This document shows positions 23,245 to 34,608 of a DNA stretch of 64,000 bases, one piece after another. Position 1 is the first letter of the stretch, and every line of letters begins with the position of its first letter. The DNA lies in assembly GCA_023935145.1 (NCBI GenBank), contig CM043701.1, positions 69,421,317 to 69,485,316 on the forward strand, given 5' to 3'. The notes under the pieces were generated by a model, which was not told the DNA's origin, made no database searches, and was given only the letters and a program-made list of their open reading frames with translations. This DNA comes from Bretschneidera sinensis. Taxonomy: Eukaryota > Streptophyta > Magnoliopsida > Brassicales > Akaniaceae. A program made the position numbers and the translations under genes.

Positions 23245-23769
23245 AATATTGTACGTATGGATGTAAATAGTAATGGTCCTTTGCTCTATAAATGTTGTCT
23301 AAATTGTATTCTCTCTATCTGAAGTTCTTGTCATGATTCTCAAATAATCAAATAATCCTATTTTATATCATCCTTTCTAGTAATTTTTTATTATGTAGCG
23401 CACTTTAGAAGATAGAGATTAGAAAAACTCGGAACATGGTTTTACTGGACTAGATCGCTTCTTCTCCTCCTTTTTCATTCATATCGTCTTAAACAGAAAC
23501 ACCTTATATCCAATGCTACTTGCAAACTTGTCCCCAGGATGATGAAAAGCTAGATCGATTGTCTCTTCATTATTGTCTTTTACAATGCTAAATGTGAAAT
23601 TCCTTTGTGCATTTCACTCGTCAGTGCCATTCCTACAGGTTTTATGTCTCAGCTAAGATGTTTCATCAACCTAAGGTACTCGGTCAAACACTTTTGAAAA
23701 ATTATTTATGATAAGAATCTAAAGCTACAAAATAGATAAAAAAAAAAAATTTGAATTTATGTCGAGAAA
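23245..23769 (+). other. 3' UTR and spacer after the RING-H2 gene
   Basis: There is no coding signal. AT-rich sequence with several possible plant polyadenylation regions, such as AATAATCAAATAATCC near 23342. A run of A residues lies at about 23738-23749; it is on the plus strand and therefore is not the tail of the minus-strand LINE that follows. Confidence 0.4.
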
Positions 23770-23837
23770 GCTGTTTTCATTATTTTATAAAACACAAAAC
23801 AGTTTTTAGTTTCAGTGTTATTTTACCAAAAATTGTA

Positions 23838-26800
23838 TCAAAACCATGTAAACCATAAATCAAAATTAACTGCCAAAAGTACTAGATTTGTTACCAATAA
23901 CTTTACGTACTGCATACAGAGAAGGAAAATGCTATACACCAAAAGACTTGCGATAAGGTCAGCACTACGGTTCCCTTCATGCAAAGTATGAATGATTGTA
24001 CCAAAGTAGAAATTAAAGAGCAACGATCGATAGTCCTCGATGATCGAACCAAGCTGATGAAACTCAGTGTCATCGTTAGTAATCAACTGACCCACAATGG
24101 CTGAATTCGATTCGAGCAACACATTAAGCAATACTTTTCCTTTGGCAGCTAGAAGCCCTTGTCGAATACCTATCAGCTCTGCATGTAAGATGTCACAAAT
24201 GCCAAGACCCAAGACAAAACCCTCTAACCACCAATCTGAATGGTCCCGAAGCAGACCTCTGCAAGAGGCTAAACTTGTATGAGGATCCCGAATTCCGTCA
24301 ATGTCGACCTATCTCAAAGATGTCATCCTACCGTAAGGATTGACCAATGGAAAAACAGACCTCATATCTCTCTCCAAATTATAGATTTCATAGTCTAGAA
24401 AGGGAGAACTCAAATACTGGCCAGCAATGACTTGCCGATTCCTAGAAGTCCAGCACACCCACAAACGAGCAAGAAATCTTAATACCCCCAGATCATTCCC
24501 CCAAACATTGCCCGTATCCGAACATTCCAAAGGACCCAATCAACCAGATTCTGAGAGAAAAAAATATGGCTGAAGAGTAGAGGGAATAATTGATTTCCAA
24601 ACCTGAAAGGACATGCCATAGTCCCCTACGATATGTAGAACTGTCTCAAACGGGTACTGACATATGTCACACTGTGCGGTGGAGCTTATCCCTCTAGCAG
24701 CTCGCATCTCATTCGAAAGTAGCCTGATATGCATTACCAACTACAAGAACATTTTTTATCTTTTAAGGACACTATAACCGCCAAAGCCAAGACCAAGAAT
24801 TAGTTGTAATTGAAGAATGATGATCCTTAATCAATAAAGAATAGGCTGATTTGGATGTGAACCTCCTATCCATATCCTCCATGAAGACATTCAGAGGAAC
24901 AGGGACAACCAAAACAAGACTAAAGACCGGAGGAGGGAGGTGAGAATTGGTATTTTGAATAGCCCATTTTGGGTCACTATCATTCTAGAGGGAGGTAGAC
25001 ATCCCGTTTCCAATCCGAACATACAGCCTGTTTAAGGCCAGGGACTGATTTTAGAATGCTATGCCAAACATGCTAAGCCACTATAGGAGAAGAGACCTCA
25101 AGAAGATTCCCATCCTTAAGATACTTTCTTTTAACAGCCTTGACCCATAGAGAATCTTCACCTATAAGAATCTTCCCAGCAAGCTTCACTAACAAGGCAT
25201 CATTAGCTTCTCTGGTCTTCCTTATTCCAAGACCGCCCAATCCTTTTGGACGACAAACAATATCCCAACAAATCAAATGCAATCAAATGCATCTTCCTGG
25301 CATTCGGAGAATCGCCCCAAATGATATCTCGATTCAAAAGGTCTAACCTTTCACAAATACTTCACGGGAGGTAGTTCGTTTGCATGCTGTAAGTTGGAAT
25401 TGCTGAAGTTACAGACTGAAATAAGCCACACGCCCTGCAAGGTTTAGTGTTTTCACCTTCCAACCAGCAGGACGATCCTGAACTTTCTCAACTAATGGAT
25501 TGAAGGTAGCTCTAAAAACTCTAGAGTGAAGAGTTGGAATCCCCAAATCAGAGGTCAAAGGAATTTAACACTGGGGCTAAGATCCCTCGTAGCCTTCCCT
25601 GAGAGATTCGGTGAGTACCAGAATCGAGATTTTTCAAGACTGACTTTCTTTCTAAACATCTAACAGAACTCATCCATAACCTCTAGAACCACCTACAATT
25701 GAGCACTAGATTCCCGACAGAATAGAATTAAATCATCAGCATAAAATTGATGATAGAGGTACAAACCCCCTCGTCTGAACTGTAAAGGCCGCCACTGATT
25801 AGCCTGAACCCTAGTCTGAATCAATTGGGATAGTTACTCCATACAAAAGACAAATAGATAGAGGATCTCTTTTACCGAAGACCACAAGAAGGCCTAAATC
25901 GGGGGGAGAGCTTCACAATTCCAAACAACCATAGAGTCGAAGAAGTAACACAACTCATAATCAGCTCAACCAGCCTAGAAGGAAACTGAAAATCCACTAA
26001 CACCAGATGAAGAAACTGGCAACTGATTTGATCATACGCCTTCTCGAGATCAATTTTGAAAATCATATAAGCCTGATCACTCTTCTAGCGTCACAAAATG
26101 TGAATCGCCTCCTGAACCAGAATGATATTATATGTAGTGCTACGACCCGAGATGAAGCTACACTGAAAGGGTTCAGCAATAGATTTCGGCAGGGGCCGAA
26201 TTCTGGCCACAACACACTTAGAAATTAGTTTATACGCCACATTGTATAAACTAATTGGACGAAATTGAGAGATCACTTGCGGAGAAGGAGTCTTGGGAAT
26301 CAAAACCAGCAAGTCTCATTCAACCGTTCCGGAATTACACCCTGACTAAACCCAGAATGAACCAGCTGAAACAAATCCGAATCCACAACCTCCTAAAAAT
26401 GTTGGTAGAAGAATTCCTGAATACCATTCGAGCTCAGTGCTTTGAGAGGACTCATACTGAACTAGACCCTCTGGACCTCCGCAAAGGTAACCGCCTCATC
26501 AAGCTGCTCTTGGTCAGCCACAGACAGGGAAGGAAACTGGTCACTAAGGGCCCAAGATGGATATACTGTGGCACTGCTAGAGAAAAGACACTTGAAGAAA
26601 TTCACAGCAAAATCTAAGACAAAACTCTAATCAAAACACCACTCCCCATTAACAAGCTTCAAACCACTCATCCTGTCCCCCGTCCCTCGTCGTATCACTG
26701 TGGAAGAGTGGAAGAAACTAGTGTTAAGATCACCATGCTGGAGCCACTGAACTATCGATTTCTGGCACCAAAAAATCTCTTCCTGCTTCAAAATCTCGTT

Positions 26801-27350
26801 ATACTCTGCCACAAGCTCCTTTTCCATCTTCTCCAAGAACTTGGACGAATAAGAAGAAAGAGTCCTTTGGATGCTATTCAAGCGCCTTAGAAGTTTCCTC
26901 TTACGAACAAAAATATTCTTGAAAACGTCTCTATTCCAACTCTGTAATTCTTCAGTAAGAGCTAGAGTTTTGCTGTGAAAAGAGCCATCAGTAGCCCTCT
27001 AGACCGAAGAAAAAACCTGGTCAAACTCCTTATGAGACAACCAGACCACTTCACACTGAAACGACCGACCGGAGGGCGGAGCGGGAAAGGCACTTGTAAC
27101 ATTAATGTAGATGGGATGATGGTCCGATGCACACCGGGGAAGAACCAAGACCTCAACATTTGGGAATTTCAGATTCCAGTCCACATTTGACATCGCCCTG
27201 TCAACTCTCTCAAATCTAGCCCCCAAACCATGACGACAATTATACCATAATGGAAGGATTCTTCATACTAACCAAATCAACTAAGTTATGCCTTATAAGA
27301 GCATTAACCACTCCTCTACATTTCCAAGAAATGATTCTAACCATTATAAA
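23838..27350 (-). pseudogene. LINE ORF2: endonuclease, RT, zf-RVT, RNase H
   Basis: The endonuclease N-terminus (IISWKCRGVVNALIRHNLVD, about 27350-27250) runs almost directly into its C-terminal part (RVDRAMSNVDWNLKFPNVEV and ASDHHPI, 27226-27000), so the middle of the domain is deleted. RT follows: WLQHGDLNTSFFHSS (26880-26630), FRPISLYNVAYKLISK (26310-26090), IFKIDLEKAYDQI (about 26066) and the catalytic FYADD (25746-25732). GGLGIRKTREANDALLVKL (25282-25073) and a Cys/His zf-RVT patch (24740-24540) come next. The plant RNase H ends the frame (HAELIGIRQGLLAAKG, ESNSAIVGQL, EGNRSADLIASL; 24212-23838). Stops throughout make it inactive. Confidence 0.82.
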
Positions 27351-27359
27351 AAATAATTT

Positions 27360-27828
27360 CAAAACGTAACACAAATACGTCATCTGAAAATCAGTGTCCA
27401 TCCTGTCGTGCCACCTTTGACTCCAAACCATTAACTGACTCAGAAAGAGTAGACTTGGCCTCATCATGCCCATTGCTCCTAACTTCAGCAACAACTTTGC
27501 TTCCCAAAGCTTTCCTCAAAACTGTAGCCACAAAAGAAATTTCCTCCTCAAGTTTATTATCTGGTGGTTTTAGAGGATGAGGATAGTCAAAGCCTTAAAC
27601 AAATCTCGAGGCCAGAGATTGATTAAAATTAGGCATGTCACCAGCAAACGGCTGAGCAAGAGATGGAACAGTGGAGCGGGCAGCATCTCGTGACTGCAAC
27701 TGACCGTGAGGAGACAGAGCAGCATGCGACGCGCTGGACAAAGCAGGCAAGTCAGAAGGTGGGCCCATGAGAAGCATGTCACGAACTGTGTCAGGATGAT
27801 GTAGGTGGCCTAGTGATCCTTCATCCAC
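27360..27828 (-). pseudogene. LINE ORF1 remnant
   Basis: A short Ser/Ala/Pro-rich frame (27828-27595) continues in other frames to about 27380 (for example EEEISFVATVLRKALGSK). It lies where ORF1 of a plant L1 should be, directly before the endonuclease. No zinc knuckle or RRM was recognised, so this call rests mainly on position. Confidence 0.45.
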
Positions 27829-27830
27829 AA

Positions 27831-28098
27831 GTCATAGAACTGATAAGAATATTATCCGATCTGCATCATCATCATCTAGAGAAGTCCATGAACATTTGGT
27901 AAACAACTACCAAATTAAACACAAACGTGATATTTGACTTTCAGTTGTGACTTGTGAGTATAAACAATGACACTAAGCCAACCCTATTATCGTCGGCAAC
28001 TTTACGTATATACATATAAATATACAACCTATTTCTATACATATGGCTCACCACACTATCTAGTAGAGTTCGAACACCAAGAACAAAAGAAGAAGAAA
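27831..28098 (+). promoter_or_regulatory. upstream region of the Pro/His-rich ORF
   Basis: A TATA-like stretch CATATAAATATAC lies near 28010-28022, about 80 bp before the ATG at 28099. An upstream ATG at about 28042 is followed at once by stops (a nine-residue uORF). Nothing else is evident. Confidence 0.35.
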
Positions 28099-28326
28099 AT
28101 GCATAATCCACCCCCACCGGATCACCGCCACCCACCACCACCCCACGGACCTCCGGGTCCAACGCATCCCGAACCTCCTCCTCATAATCCTCGCCCTCCT
28201 GGTCCCCACGCGCCTCCGGGTCCAATGCATCCCGAACCTCCTCCTCATAATCCTCGCCATCCTGGTCCCCACGCGCCTCCTCCTGAGCCACACAAACCGC
28301 CTCCACCTCATAATCCTCATCACTGA
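28099..28326 (+). CDS. small proline/histidine-rich protein (75 aa), hypothetical
   Basis: ATG at 28099 follows AAGAAGAAA and opens a 75-codon frame ending in TGA at 28324-28326. The product is almost entirely Pro, His, Gly, Asn and Glu, with motifs such as HPEPPPHNP and PPGPHAPP. Two 21-residue units repeat in tandem, encoded by a 63-bp DNA repeat. There is no signal peptide in this frame and no zinc finger. A longer upstream in-frame start at 27967 would add a Tyr-rich stretch (YTYKYTTYFYTY); I prefer 28099 because of its context after the TATA-like box. Composition recalls extensin-like or early-nodulin-like repetitive proteins, but without a secretion signal the analogy is weak. A plain GC-rich repeat that happens to be open is the alternative; the minus strand is also open here. 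Confidence 0.4.
   Translation: MHNPPPPDHRHPPPPHGPPGPTHPEPPPHNPRPPGPHAPPGPMHPEPPPHNPRHPGPHAPPPEPHKPPPPHNPHH
28159..28284 (+). repeat. two-copy 63-bp tandem repeat in the Pro/His-rich ORF
   Basis: Copies start at 28159 and 28222 (CCAACGCATCCC and CCAATGCATCCC) and differ at only a few bases. Because 63 is a multiple of three, duplication preserves the frame. Confidence 0.85.
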
Positions 28327-28819
28327 ATATGGCATATATCTAATTGAAGGATTTGCATACGTACGTATACTATCATATATGGTTTTAGTTGGTGCTACTG
28401 TTGTTTTCTACATCTAGTTTGTACTACCTTGTGACGCTAGGTATGTCTGAGATGGGGATCCCACATATGGTGTATTAAATGGGGATCCTGGTGATATGAT
28501 GTCGTTAATAAAATAAGTTTATGCTTCTGGTGCTTATTACTTTAGAAATTTTGTCCGATCGCTACCTTATTTCAATTTTTTTTTTTCTTTGAGAACCCGT
28601 TAGGTCTATATGCTTACACAATTGGATGTATTCCTTTCCCATCTTTTATCCTCTAATTTTTAATATGAGCAAGACTCGACCACAAATCTTTTATATCAGA
28701 ACAAATAACTCTACAGAGTAATCTAGTTTTCACTCGGTAAAGCTAATCACGAGAAAATACAAATAAGTATGTCGTTCGAGACTGTAGGTTCGGTTTTATA
28801 GAATCTTGGATAAACACGT
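28327..28819. other. spacer, no gene seen
   Basis: AT-rich sequence without a credible coding frame. It may contain the 3' UTR of the preceding ORF. Confidence 0.4.
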
Positions 28820-28981
28820 TGTAAACCAGAGATTGTGCAGTGGGTTCGGTTCTTATTGGTTTTATCCAAATTTCTTCTCATAATTTGGGATGTTTGCTAT
28901 CTCATGAAGGAAATCACACAATTTTCATCAACAAAGAGCTTTAGTCTCTCTCTTTAGGAATATGGATGAGGTTTTCTCTCT
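28820..28981 (-). repeat. left LTR-like repeat
   Basis: It starts TGTAAACCAGAGATTG and shares long blocks with 32722-32934, such as GGAAATCACACAATTTTC, CTTTAGTCTCTCTCTTT and GGTTTTCTCTCTCTAA. Relative to the right copy it lacks a block of about 50 bp near 28890. The outer part of the LTR beyond about 28981 can no longer be matched. Confidence 0.55.
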
Positions 28982-29718
28982 CTAAATTAATAAACTTTAA
29001 TTAACCATCTATGTCTATCTAAAGACGTCTAGATATTCACTATAGATCTTTATAATCAACATAATATATATAAACATTCTTAGATTTACAATTTCAAATT
29101 TGAAATTTAGACCAACCCATACTAACAAATTTCACTGAATTTAAAATCTTAAAGAAATAAGATAATCTCATCTATAGGGTTCAGGTCATTGCCACAAGGC
29201 ATACCTTATATTTTCAACAAATCTAATTTACCTTGCACTTTGCCTTTTGAGAACATGATCCCAATTTCTTTATGCGAAGGCAAGAGAATAACTAAGTCTT
29301 GGATATGGTTTGTTCTCATGGATTATATCCACCCTATATAAGAAGTGAGAACCTTTTTCCTTTTGATAAACTCATTTTCATCAGATGAAATAAAAGACTA
29401 CTCCATTTCAATCTCTAAAAGATGATGCAAAAGTCTTTCACGACTATTTCACACAATTGATGTTGTGTGGACCAATTCTACAATATGTTGTGTCACTCCC
29501 ACTAGAATCAGGAGGTTAAGGCAATCCCTTATATTCTCAACTGATATTTTGGAAGCTCCACAATAAGGAGTCTCTCAATTCATATGATTGGAAAAGCTCT
29601 GTCGATCTCACTCCAACAACATATAGAAAGGATGTGCGACTTTATCAATTAAATTCCTTATAGCTACTTTACTAATATTCAACAAATATTCATTTTAACT
29701 TCTTTCTGCTTCCAAGAT

Positions 29719-29868
29719 TGTCTTTTTTTTATTCTATCCAATAAGGAGAGAACTCATGACAATTTTGAAGTTAGAAACAAATCATTCTCAAAATGTCTTT
29801 TTTTTTTATTCTATCCAATAAGGAGAGAAATCATGACAATTTTGAAGTAAGAAACAATCATTCTCAAA
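29719..29868. repeat. 75-bp tandem duplication
   Basis: TGTCTTTTTTTTATTC begins at 29719 and a near copy begins at 29794; both run through CAATAAGGAGAGAA and CATGACAATTTTGAAG to CATTCTCAAAA. The copies differ at a handful of positions. Confidence 0.85.
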
Positions 29869-30913
29869 ATTCTAGTTACTTCTAGTACACACATAAGCAA
29901 ACAACTTTAGGCTATTTGTGGTTGAATTTGGTTGTCTAAAGATTTCTATTATAATGACCTTATTACCCTTCAAGGCATTTTGCCATCCACTAAGCATATT
30001 ACTTTATCTTGTAATGCCATGAGAACGCTTACATTTTTTTTTTATCTTTCCTTATTAGTCCAAGTAATAATGTCGAAAAAAGTCAATTTATTGTGTGATA
30101 CGCAATCTGCAAGTGCGTCACTGTAGACTCAAAAAATAACGTCCCCACCAAGGATATGTAAATATCTTATGTGTACATCATAATGAGCATTACAAGCTCT
30201 CCACCAAGCAAAAACAAATACTAAGATAAAAAATATATAGCTAAATTATTTTAAATAACACTACTCTTTTATGCTCAACTATGACATAATGGGGGCAATT
30301 AAGCTTTTATGTCAATTTATGCTATCGATGCATACAACTTATATTTATATCTAAAAGGTCACTTAGTGAATCTTTTTTTTGTTCAACATTCTATAGGCGA
30401 TCTTACTCATTAAATCGTAAGAGTGACTACACTTGTGCGCCACGTATTTTAAATGAGTTACTTGATCTATACACCTTTATATGTGATGGTTCAAAGCAGC
30501 CTATCCACTTCAGTACCATTTATACAATTATATTCCCATTTATACTCATGGAGGATACTTTTTGTGCTATATAAGTCGCACTCTTTTCGTATCTATTTTA
30601 GAAATTTTATTAAATTTCTTCCACTTTCATCAAGTATATTATGCGCAACTTAATTTGATCTTATCTATAGCACACACTTATATTTGCAGCACTAGACTAA
30701 TTAAGTGATAAATAATTTTCTACGAGTCGCGAGATCGAAAATTCGCTATGCTCGTAATCATCTCCGGCGCTACCAAGTTGTACGTCATTATTCATTAATT
30801 TATTCAATGCGCAAATCTTTGAGCGAAGATGTTTTAAATCTCATCTTACTCGAAAACCCACAAGGAGCTAATTGTATTTTTTAAATTAAAATATTTTATT
30901 CAATCAATTTTGG

Positions 30914-30981
30914 GTCCTACGAATCATGTTAAGGTATTTTAATTTCTGTCCTACGAATCATGTTAAGGTATTTTAATTTCT
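30914..30981. repeat. 34-bp tandem duplication
   Basis: GTCCTACGAATCATGTTAAG starts at 30914 and again at 30948, and both units continue with GTATTTTAATTTCT. The copies look identical. Confidence 0.88.
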
Positions 30982-32721
30982 CGCCACCTCTGCATCTTTT
31001 AATGACCTTTTGAGCCCAAGTTCATACTCCCACTGGATTACAGCCTGTCAAGCGCATCAATATGCGCCAATAACTTTGTCACTTTTCCAAGGAAGTACAT
31101 GTTAAAAACAAACGTTTCTTTTTAAGCCTAATTCTTATGAAATGACGAACTCTAGTTCACCCATTAGGCACAGAAGTAAAACTCAATCATTTAAAGTCTA
31201 GTCACTCGTCAAGAGATATGTAACCACTATATACATAGCATTAGCATGAAATCGATGCTAGATCAGACAAATCTTTATCCTCATGAGAGAACACTATGCT
31301 CACATGATCTTTCATGACGAGGACCATAGTGGCTTTGGCTCTCTTAATTTATTGATTACATGCATCATATTATATGATTTTCTATAATTTTCATAATTTT
31401 TTATAAGAAAATTATACATTATTTCTATACAAATCTTAGAACTTCTATCAATAATATTTAAACATCAATATAAAGTGTAAGCATAAATATTTAAGAGATA
31501 ACCATATCATAAGCACAAAGATCAATGCCATATTTTAATTTCTAAAAAAATAAACAAGCCAAATCATGTAAAATTCACTAAGGGCATTAATTATGACATC
31601 ATTGCCCAAAGTCAACTGTCTATTATCAAAGAGCATGAAAATATAATTTTCAGTGCAAGAATCATTCTATTTGAATATATATTCAATCAAATATCAAACT
31701 TCATTGACATAGCAACTAATAAATGCACGAAATTCAATTTTAATTTACCATTGTGGAGAAAAATAGATATCGAGGAACATTTACAAGCTCCCACTAAATA
31801 TGAACTCTTTTAATAAAAATTATTTCAAGTTTAGAATAATTTTGCTACACCCAAACTTGCGTTAAAATAAATTCTATAAATTTTTCATCATTTTTAATTA
31901 TTAACAAATATTTTAGCATAAATTAAATTTTGAAAATATCATAAAAAAATCAAAAACATTTTTCTGAACAAAATTCTTTGTTTTCATCGTTGTCGGTGCA
32001 TGAGTAGTACGCACCACTACATGCGTGTGGAACAGGGAGCTGCGACAGTTACAGCCGCCAAATACCATGACCAAAAGTAAAACAACCTGTGGAGTTCTTG
32101 CACCATCACTACGACGTCCATTGGTGACTAGACCGGCGACACTCTCTTCGTCTTGGCATCAATAACACAGTGGTGGGGTCAGATTTGACTTTTAGGCCAC
32201 CTTTGGAAGGGAGTGCACTGCACTCTCTCTTGGATGCGTGAAGGGTGGTTGTGAACAATGGCTTCTTCAACCTCTAGCCATCTTATCATTGCCCTAAAAC
32301 CATGAATTTTTTTAAGCTTCTTTCTCTCTCTACAGGAAACCAAAAAATTCATAACATATATCATTGGAAAGCTTGAAAGAAACTCTATCCAACCATGTAA
32401 ATTTCATTTCATAATTTTCAATGTTCATTAACATTCATTCAATCAAAGTTTTTGCTTCCATAACTAGGGTTAAAGTTCTCTCTCTACACAAAGAATTAGC
32501 AAGCCAAACTTTCCAGATTTCATCTACACATTATATACTACTAATATACAAAATTTTATGGCATAATACTTAGTGTACACGAAGTTTCCATTTTCACATA
32601 TCAAAGCTTCACAATTTTTGGGTTTCATAGATAATCATGCATTGTCTTGGATTTTAACACATAATTACATTTATACATGTCAAATAATTCATAGGAATAC
32701 AACCTTATGCACTAATACCAA

Positions 32722-32940
32722 TGTAAAATAGAGATTACGTAGCGAGTTCGGTTTTTACTGGTTTATCCAAAATTTTCCTCGTAATTTGAACTCCTCTCCA
32801 GGTCTTCATGTTCGCTATCTCGCCAAGCTTACGTGTGAGATCACAATGAAGGAAATCACGTAGTTTTCACCACCCAAGAGCCTTAGTCTCTCTCTTTCGG
32901 AATATGGAAGAGATTTTCTCTCTCTAAGTTCCTTTATCTA
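32722..32940 (-). repeat. right LTR-like repeat
   Basis: It starts TGTAAAATAGAGATTACG, next to a decayed initiator-Met primer site on its left, and matches 28820-28981 over most of that segment. Confidence 0.55.
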
Positions 32941-34199
32941 TCTAGCCGAATGGAGTCATGCAAAACTCTTTACATTCTAACCATTCCATTATTCTCAGTA
33001 ACTACCTATGCAATTTTTTTTTTCTCTTGGCATTTAAGCCAACTTTGTAAATGAGTGAAGATTATAGGATGTTGAACCATTCCCTCTAAGTGCAACAAAT
33101 TTAAATTGATGGTTTGGGCAGGTCAAGCTACCCATCTTGAGCACCCGACCTATCCCGAAAATCCAACATACGTAAATTCACACATGGAATCATAAAAAAT
33201 TACAATTCAAGACATTATAAGTAGATCAAATTATAGTTTGCAGAGATTTCCGAAAAAAGGCCGAATCTGCCTTTAAGATTACACTTTGAACAATTACAAA
33301 ACAACATAGAACTCAAATGCATTGAGTATAGTGAAAGAAACTAACGTAGCTGTTATGTTCTCGCTAACAGGTGACAGATAAGAAATATAAGAATCAAGAG
33401 AATACTTTTATGCTTAAAGGTTTTCTAGGGAAAGTGTTTGAGAGAGTTTGGAATGAGATGAAAGCCTCTATTTATAAGCAAACTAGGATTGATTTAGTGG
33501 GGATTTTCATTAGTAATGACAGCTTAAAGAGTTTAGGTTTATGTGGGAGGAGTTGTTTGACAAAATTTTGATTATTTAGGTAAAGTGTTTTGCGGTTGAC
33601 AAGTGTCGTATTTCGTTATTTTTTAACTATTATGAACAAATTAACAGGACCCATGCAGGAGACTTTAAATCACAAAGTTTTGAGTTTCCATGGACTTAAC
33701 CTACGTGGTAATCATTTAATCCACGCTCTTAACAAAGAGTCCTAATGACCTTTAGTTGATGGTTTTAACTAATAGATGGCTTTCACATGGCGGTTTCATA
33801 AAATTGCATCTATAGTTTAGCCATTGCACATGTTTTTGCGACTTTGCTTCACAACATGTGCATGACCATTTTTTGAATTTGAATTTTGGTGGGAAATCTG
33901 TATTTAGACTTGCTCTTTCAAAAATTTGCTTTCCATGACCATTCTTATGCATTTTTGCAATGGATATTCAGCTCCCAAACTTGCTTCTAATTTGCATTGA
34001 TGATGGTGATAACAATGAAATTCCGTTTGTTCCAAAAAAACATGGACCAAACTTGATTATGGATTATCCAAAGTTTTCTGTTCCTTTCAATATTCTCCAT
34101 ACACCATCTTTGATTGCAATTAATAACGTTATCCATTTTCATCTTTTAAAATTTTTGAATCATCTATTGATCTTTCTCTAGAATCCATTCCTTTATTCT
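32941..34199. other. AT-rich region, no recognised gene
   Basis: Only short frames are present. A plus-strand TATA-like CTCTATTTATAAGC lies near 33466-33480 and could belong to an old LTR or a viral intergenic region. A short minus-strand frame at 33952-33752 has several Cys residues but no recognisable finger. I cannot assign any of it. Confidence 0.35.
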
Positions 34200-34608
34200 G
34201 CTTTATTATAGAGAAGGGGTTCCTCCCTCTAATATATATTTTGGTATGCAAAGTAGAGTTCATCATTTCAGGAAGAATTTGTGTGATCATATCTTACATA
34301 AAATTGATTATATGAATTAAAATCTTGGGTTTCTCACACTCTAATATTGAAAAATATGACAAAAATTTGAAATATTATGATTAAAGAATAGATTCATTGG
34401 GATTAAGAGTTCAATTTGTGAGAAAAACATAAGGAGACATATAGCCTCTGATTGTCCTAAAAGAAATACTAAAATATATCTAAAAATGATTAGATATTTT
34501 GAAGAATTAGATTTTAAAATAGAATTAGTATCAGAAAATGGCCCAATAAGGTTTTGATGTTTATCCACATTATCACATAAGCCTATAAGATATAAATCTT
34601 CATAAAAG
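34200..34608 (+). pseudogene. possible endogenous caulimovirid relic, left part (capsid-like end)
   Basis: Shifting plus-strand frames show a Lys/Ile/Asn-rich stretch followed near 34400-34470 by a decayed zinc-knuckle-like Cys/His pattern, as at the C-terminus of a caulimovirid capsid protein. The spacing of the Cys and His residues is disturbed, so a nucleotide insertion is likely. Stops and frameshifts are frequent. It is cut at 34608 by the solo LTR and seems to resume after 35894. The assignment depends on the better-preserved right part; a decayed retrotransposon is the alternative. Confidence 0.35.

Larger units (their letters stand above)
23770..27830 (-). mobile_element. L1-type LINE relic
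   Basis: The minus-strand order is an ORF1 remnant, APE-like endonuclease, reverse transcriptase, zf-RVT region and RNase H, the standard layout of plant L1 elements. There are many stops and frameshifts. No clear poly-A tail or target duplication was found, so both ends are approximate. It lies between the RING-H2 gene and the small Pro/His-rich ORF. Confidence 0.8.
28820..32940 (-). mobile_element. old LTR-like element without readable coding sequence
   Basis: Two related segments in direct orientation (28820-28981 and 32722-32934) bracket about 3.7 kb. The inner edge of the right copy starts TGTAAAATAG and is preceded by CTAATACCAAT, which on the minus strand reads like a decayed initiator-Met primer site (ATTGGTATTAG). 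This suggests a minus-strand copia-like element whose internal region is too decayed, or never coding (LARD-like), to show gag or pol. Outer ends and target duplication were not found. Confidence 0.42.

Noticed and set aside
23738..23749. A-run as possible poly-A tail of the LINE
   Set aside because: It is poly-A on the plus strand, whereas the LINE is on the minus strand and would show poly-T here.
28060..28335. Arg/Trp-rich minus-strand frame opposite the Pro/His-rich ORF
   Set aside because: It is the complement of a GC-rich repeat; composition follows from the repeat, and no promoter was seen on that strand.
33752..33952. Cys-rich minus-strand frame that might be a zinc-binding domain
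   Set aside because: The Cys/His spacing fits no finger I know, and there is no support on either side.
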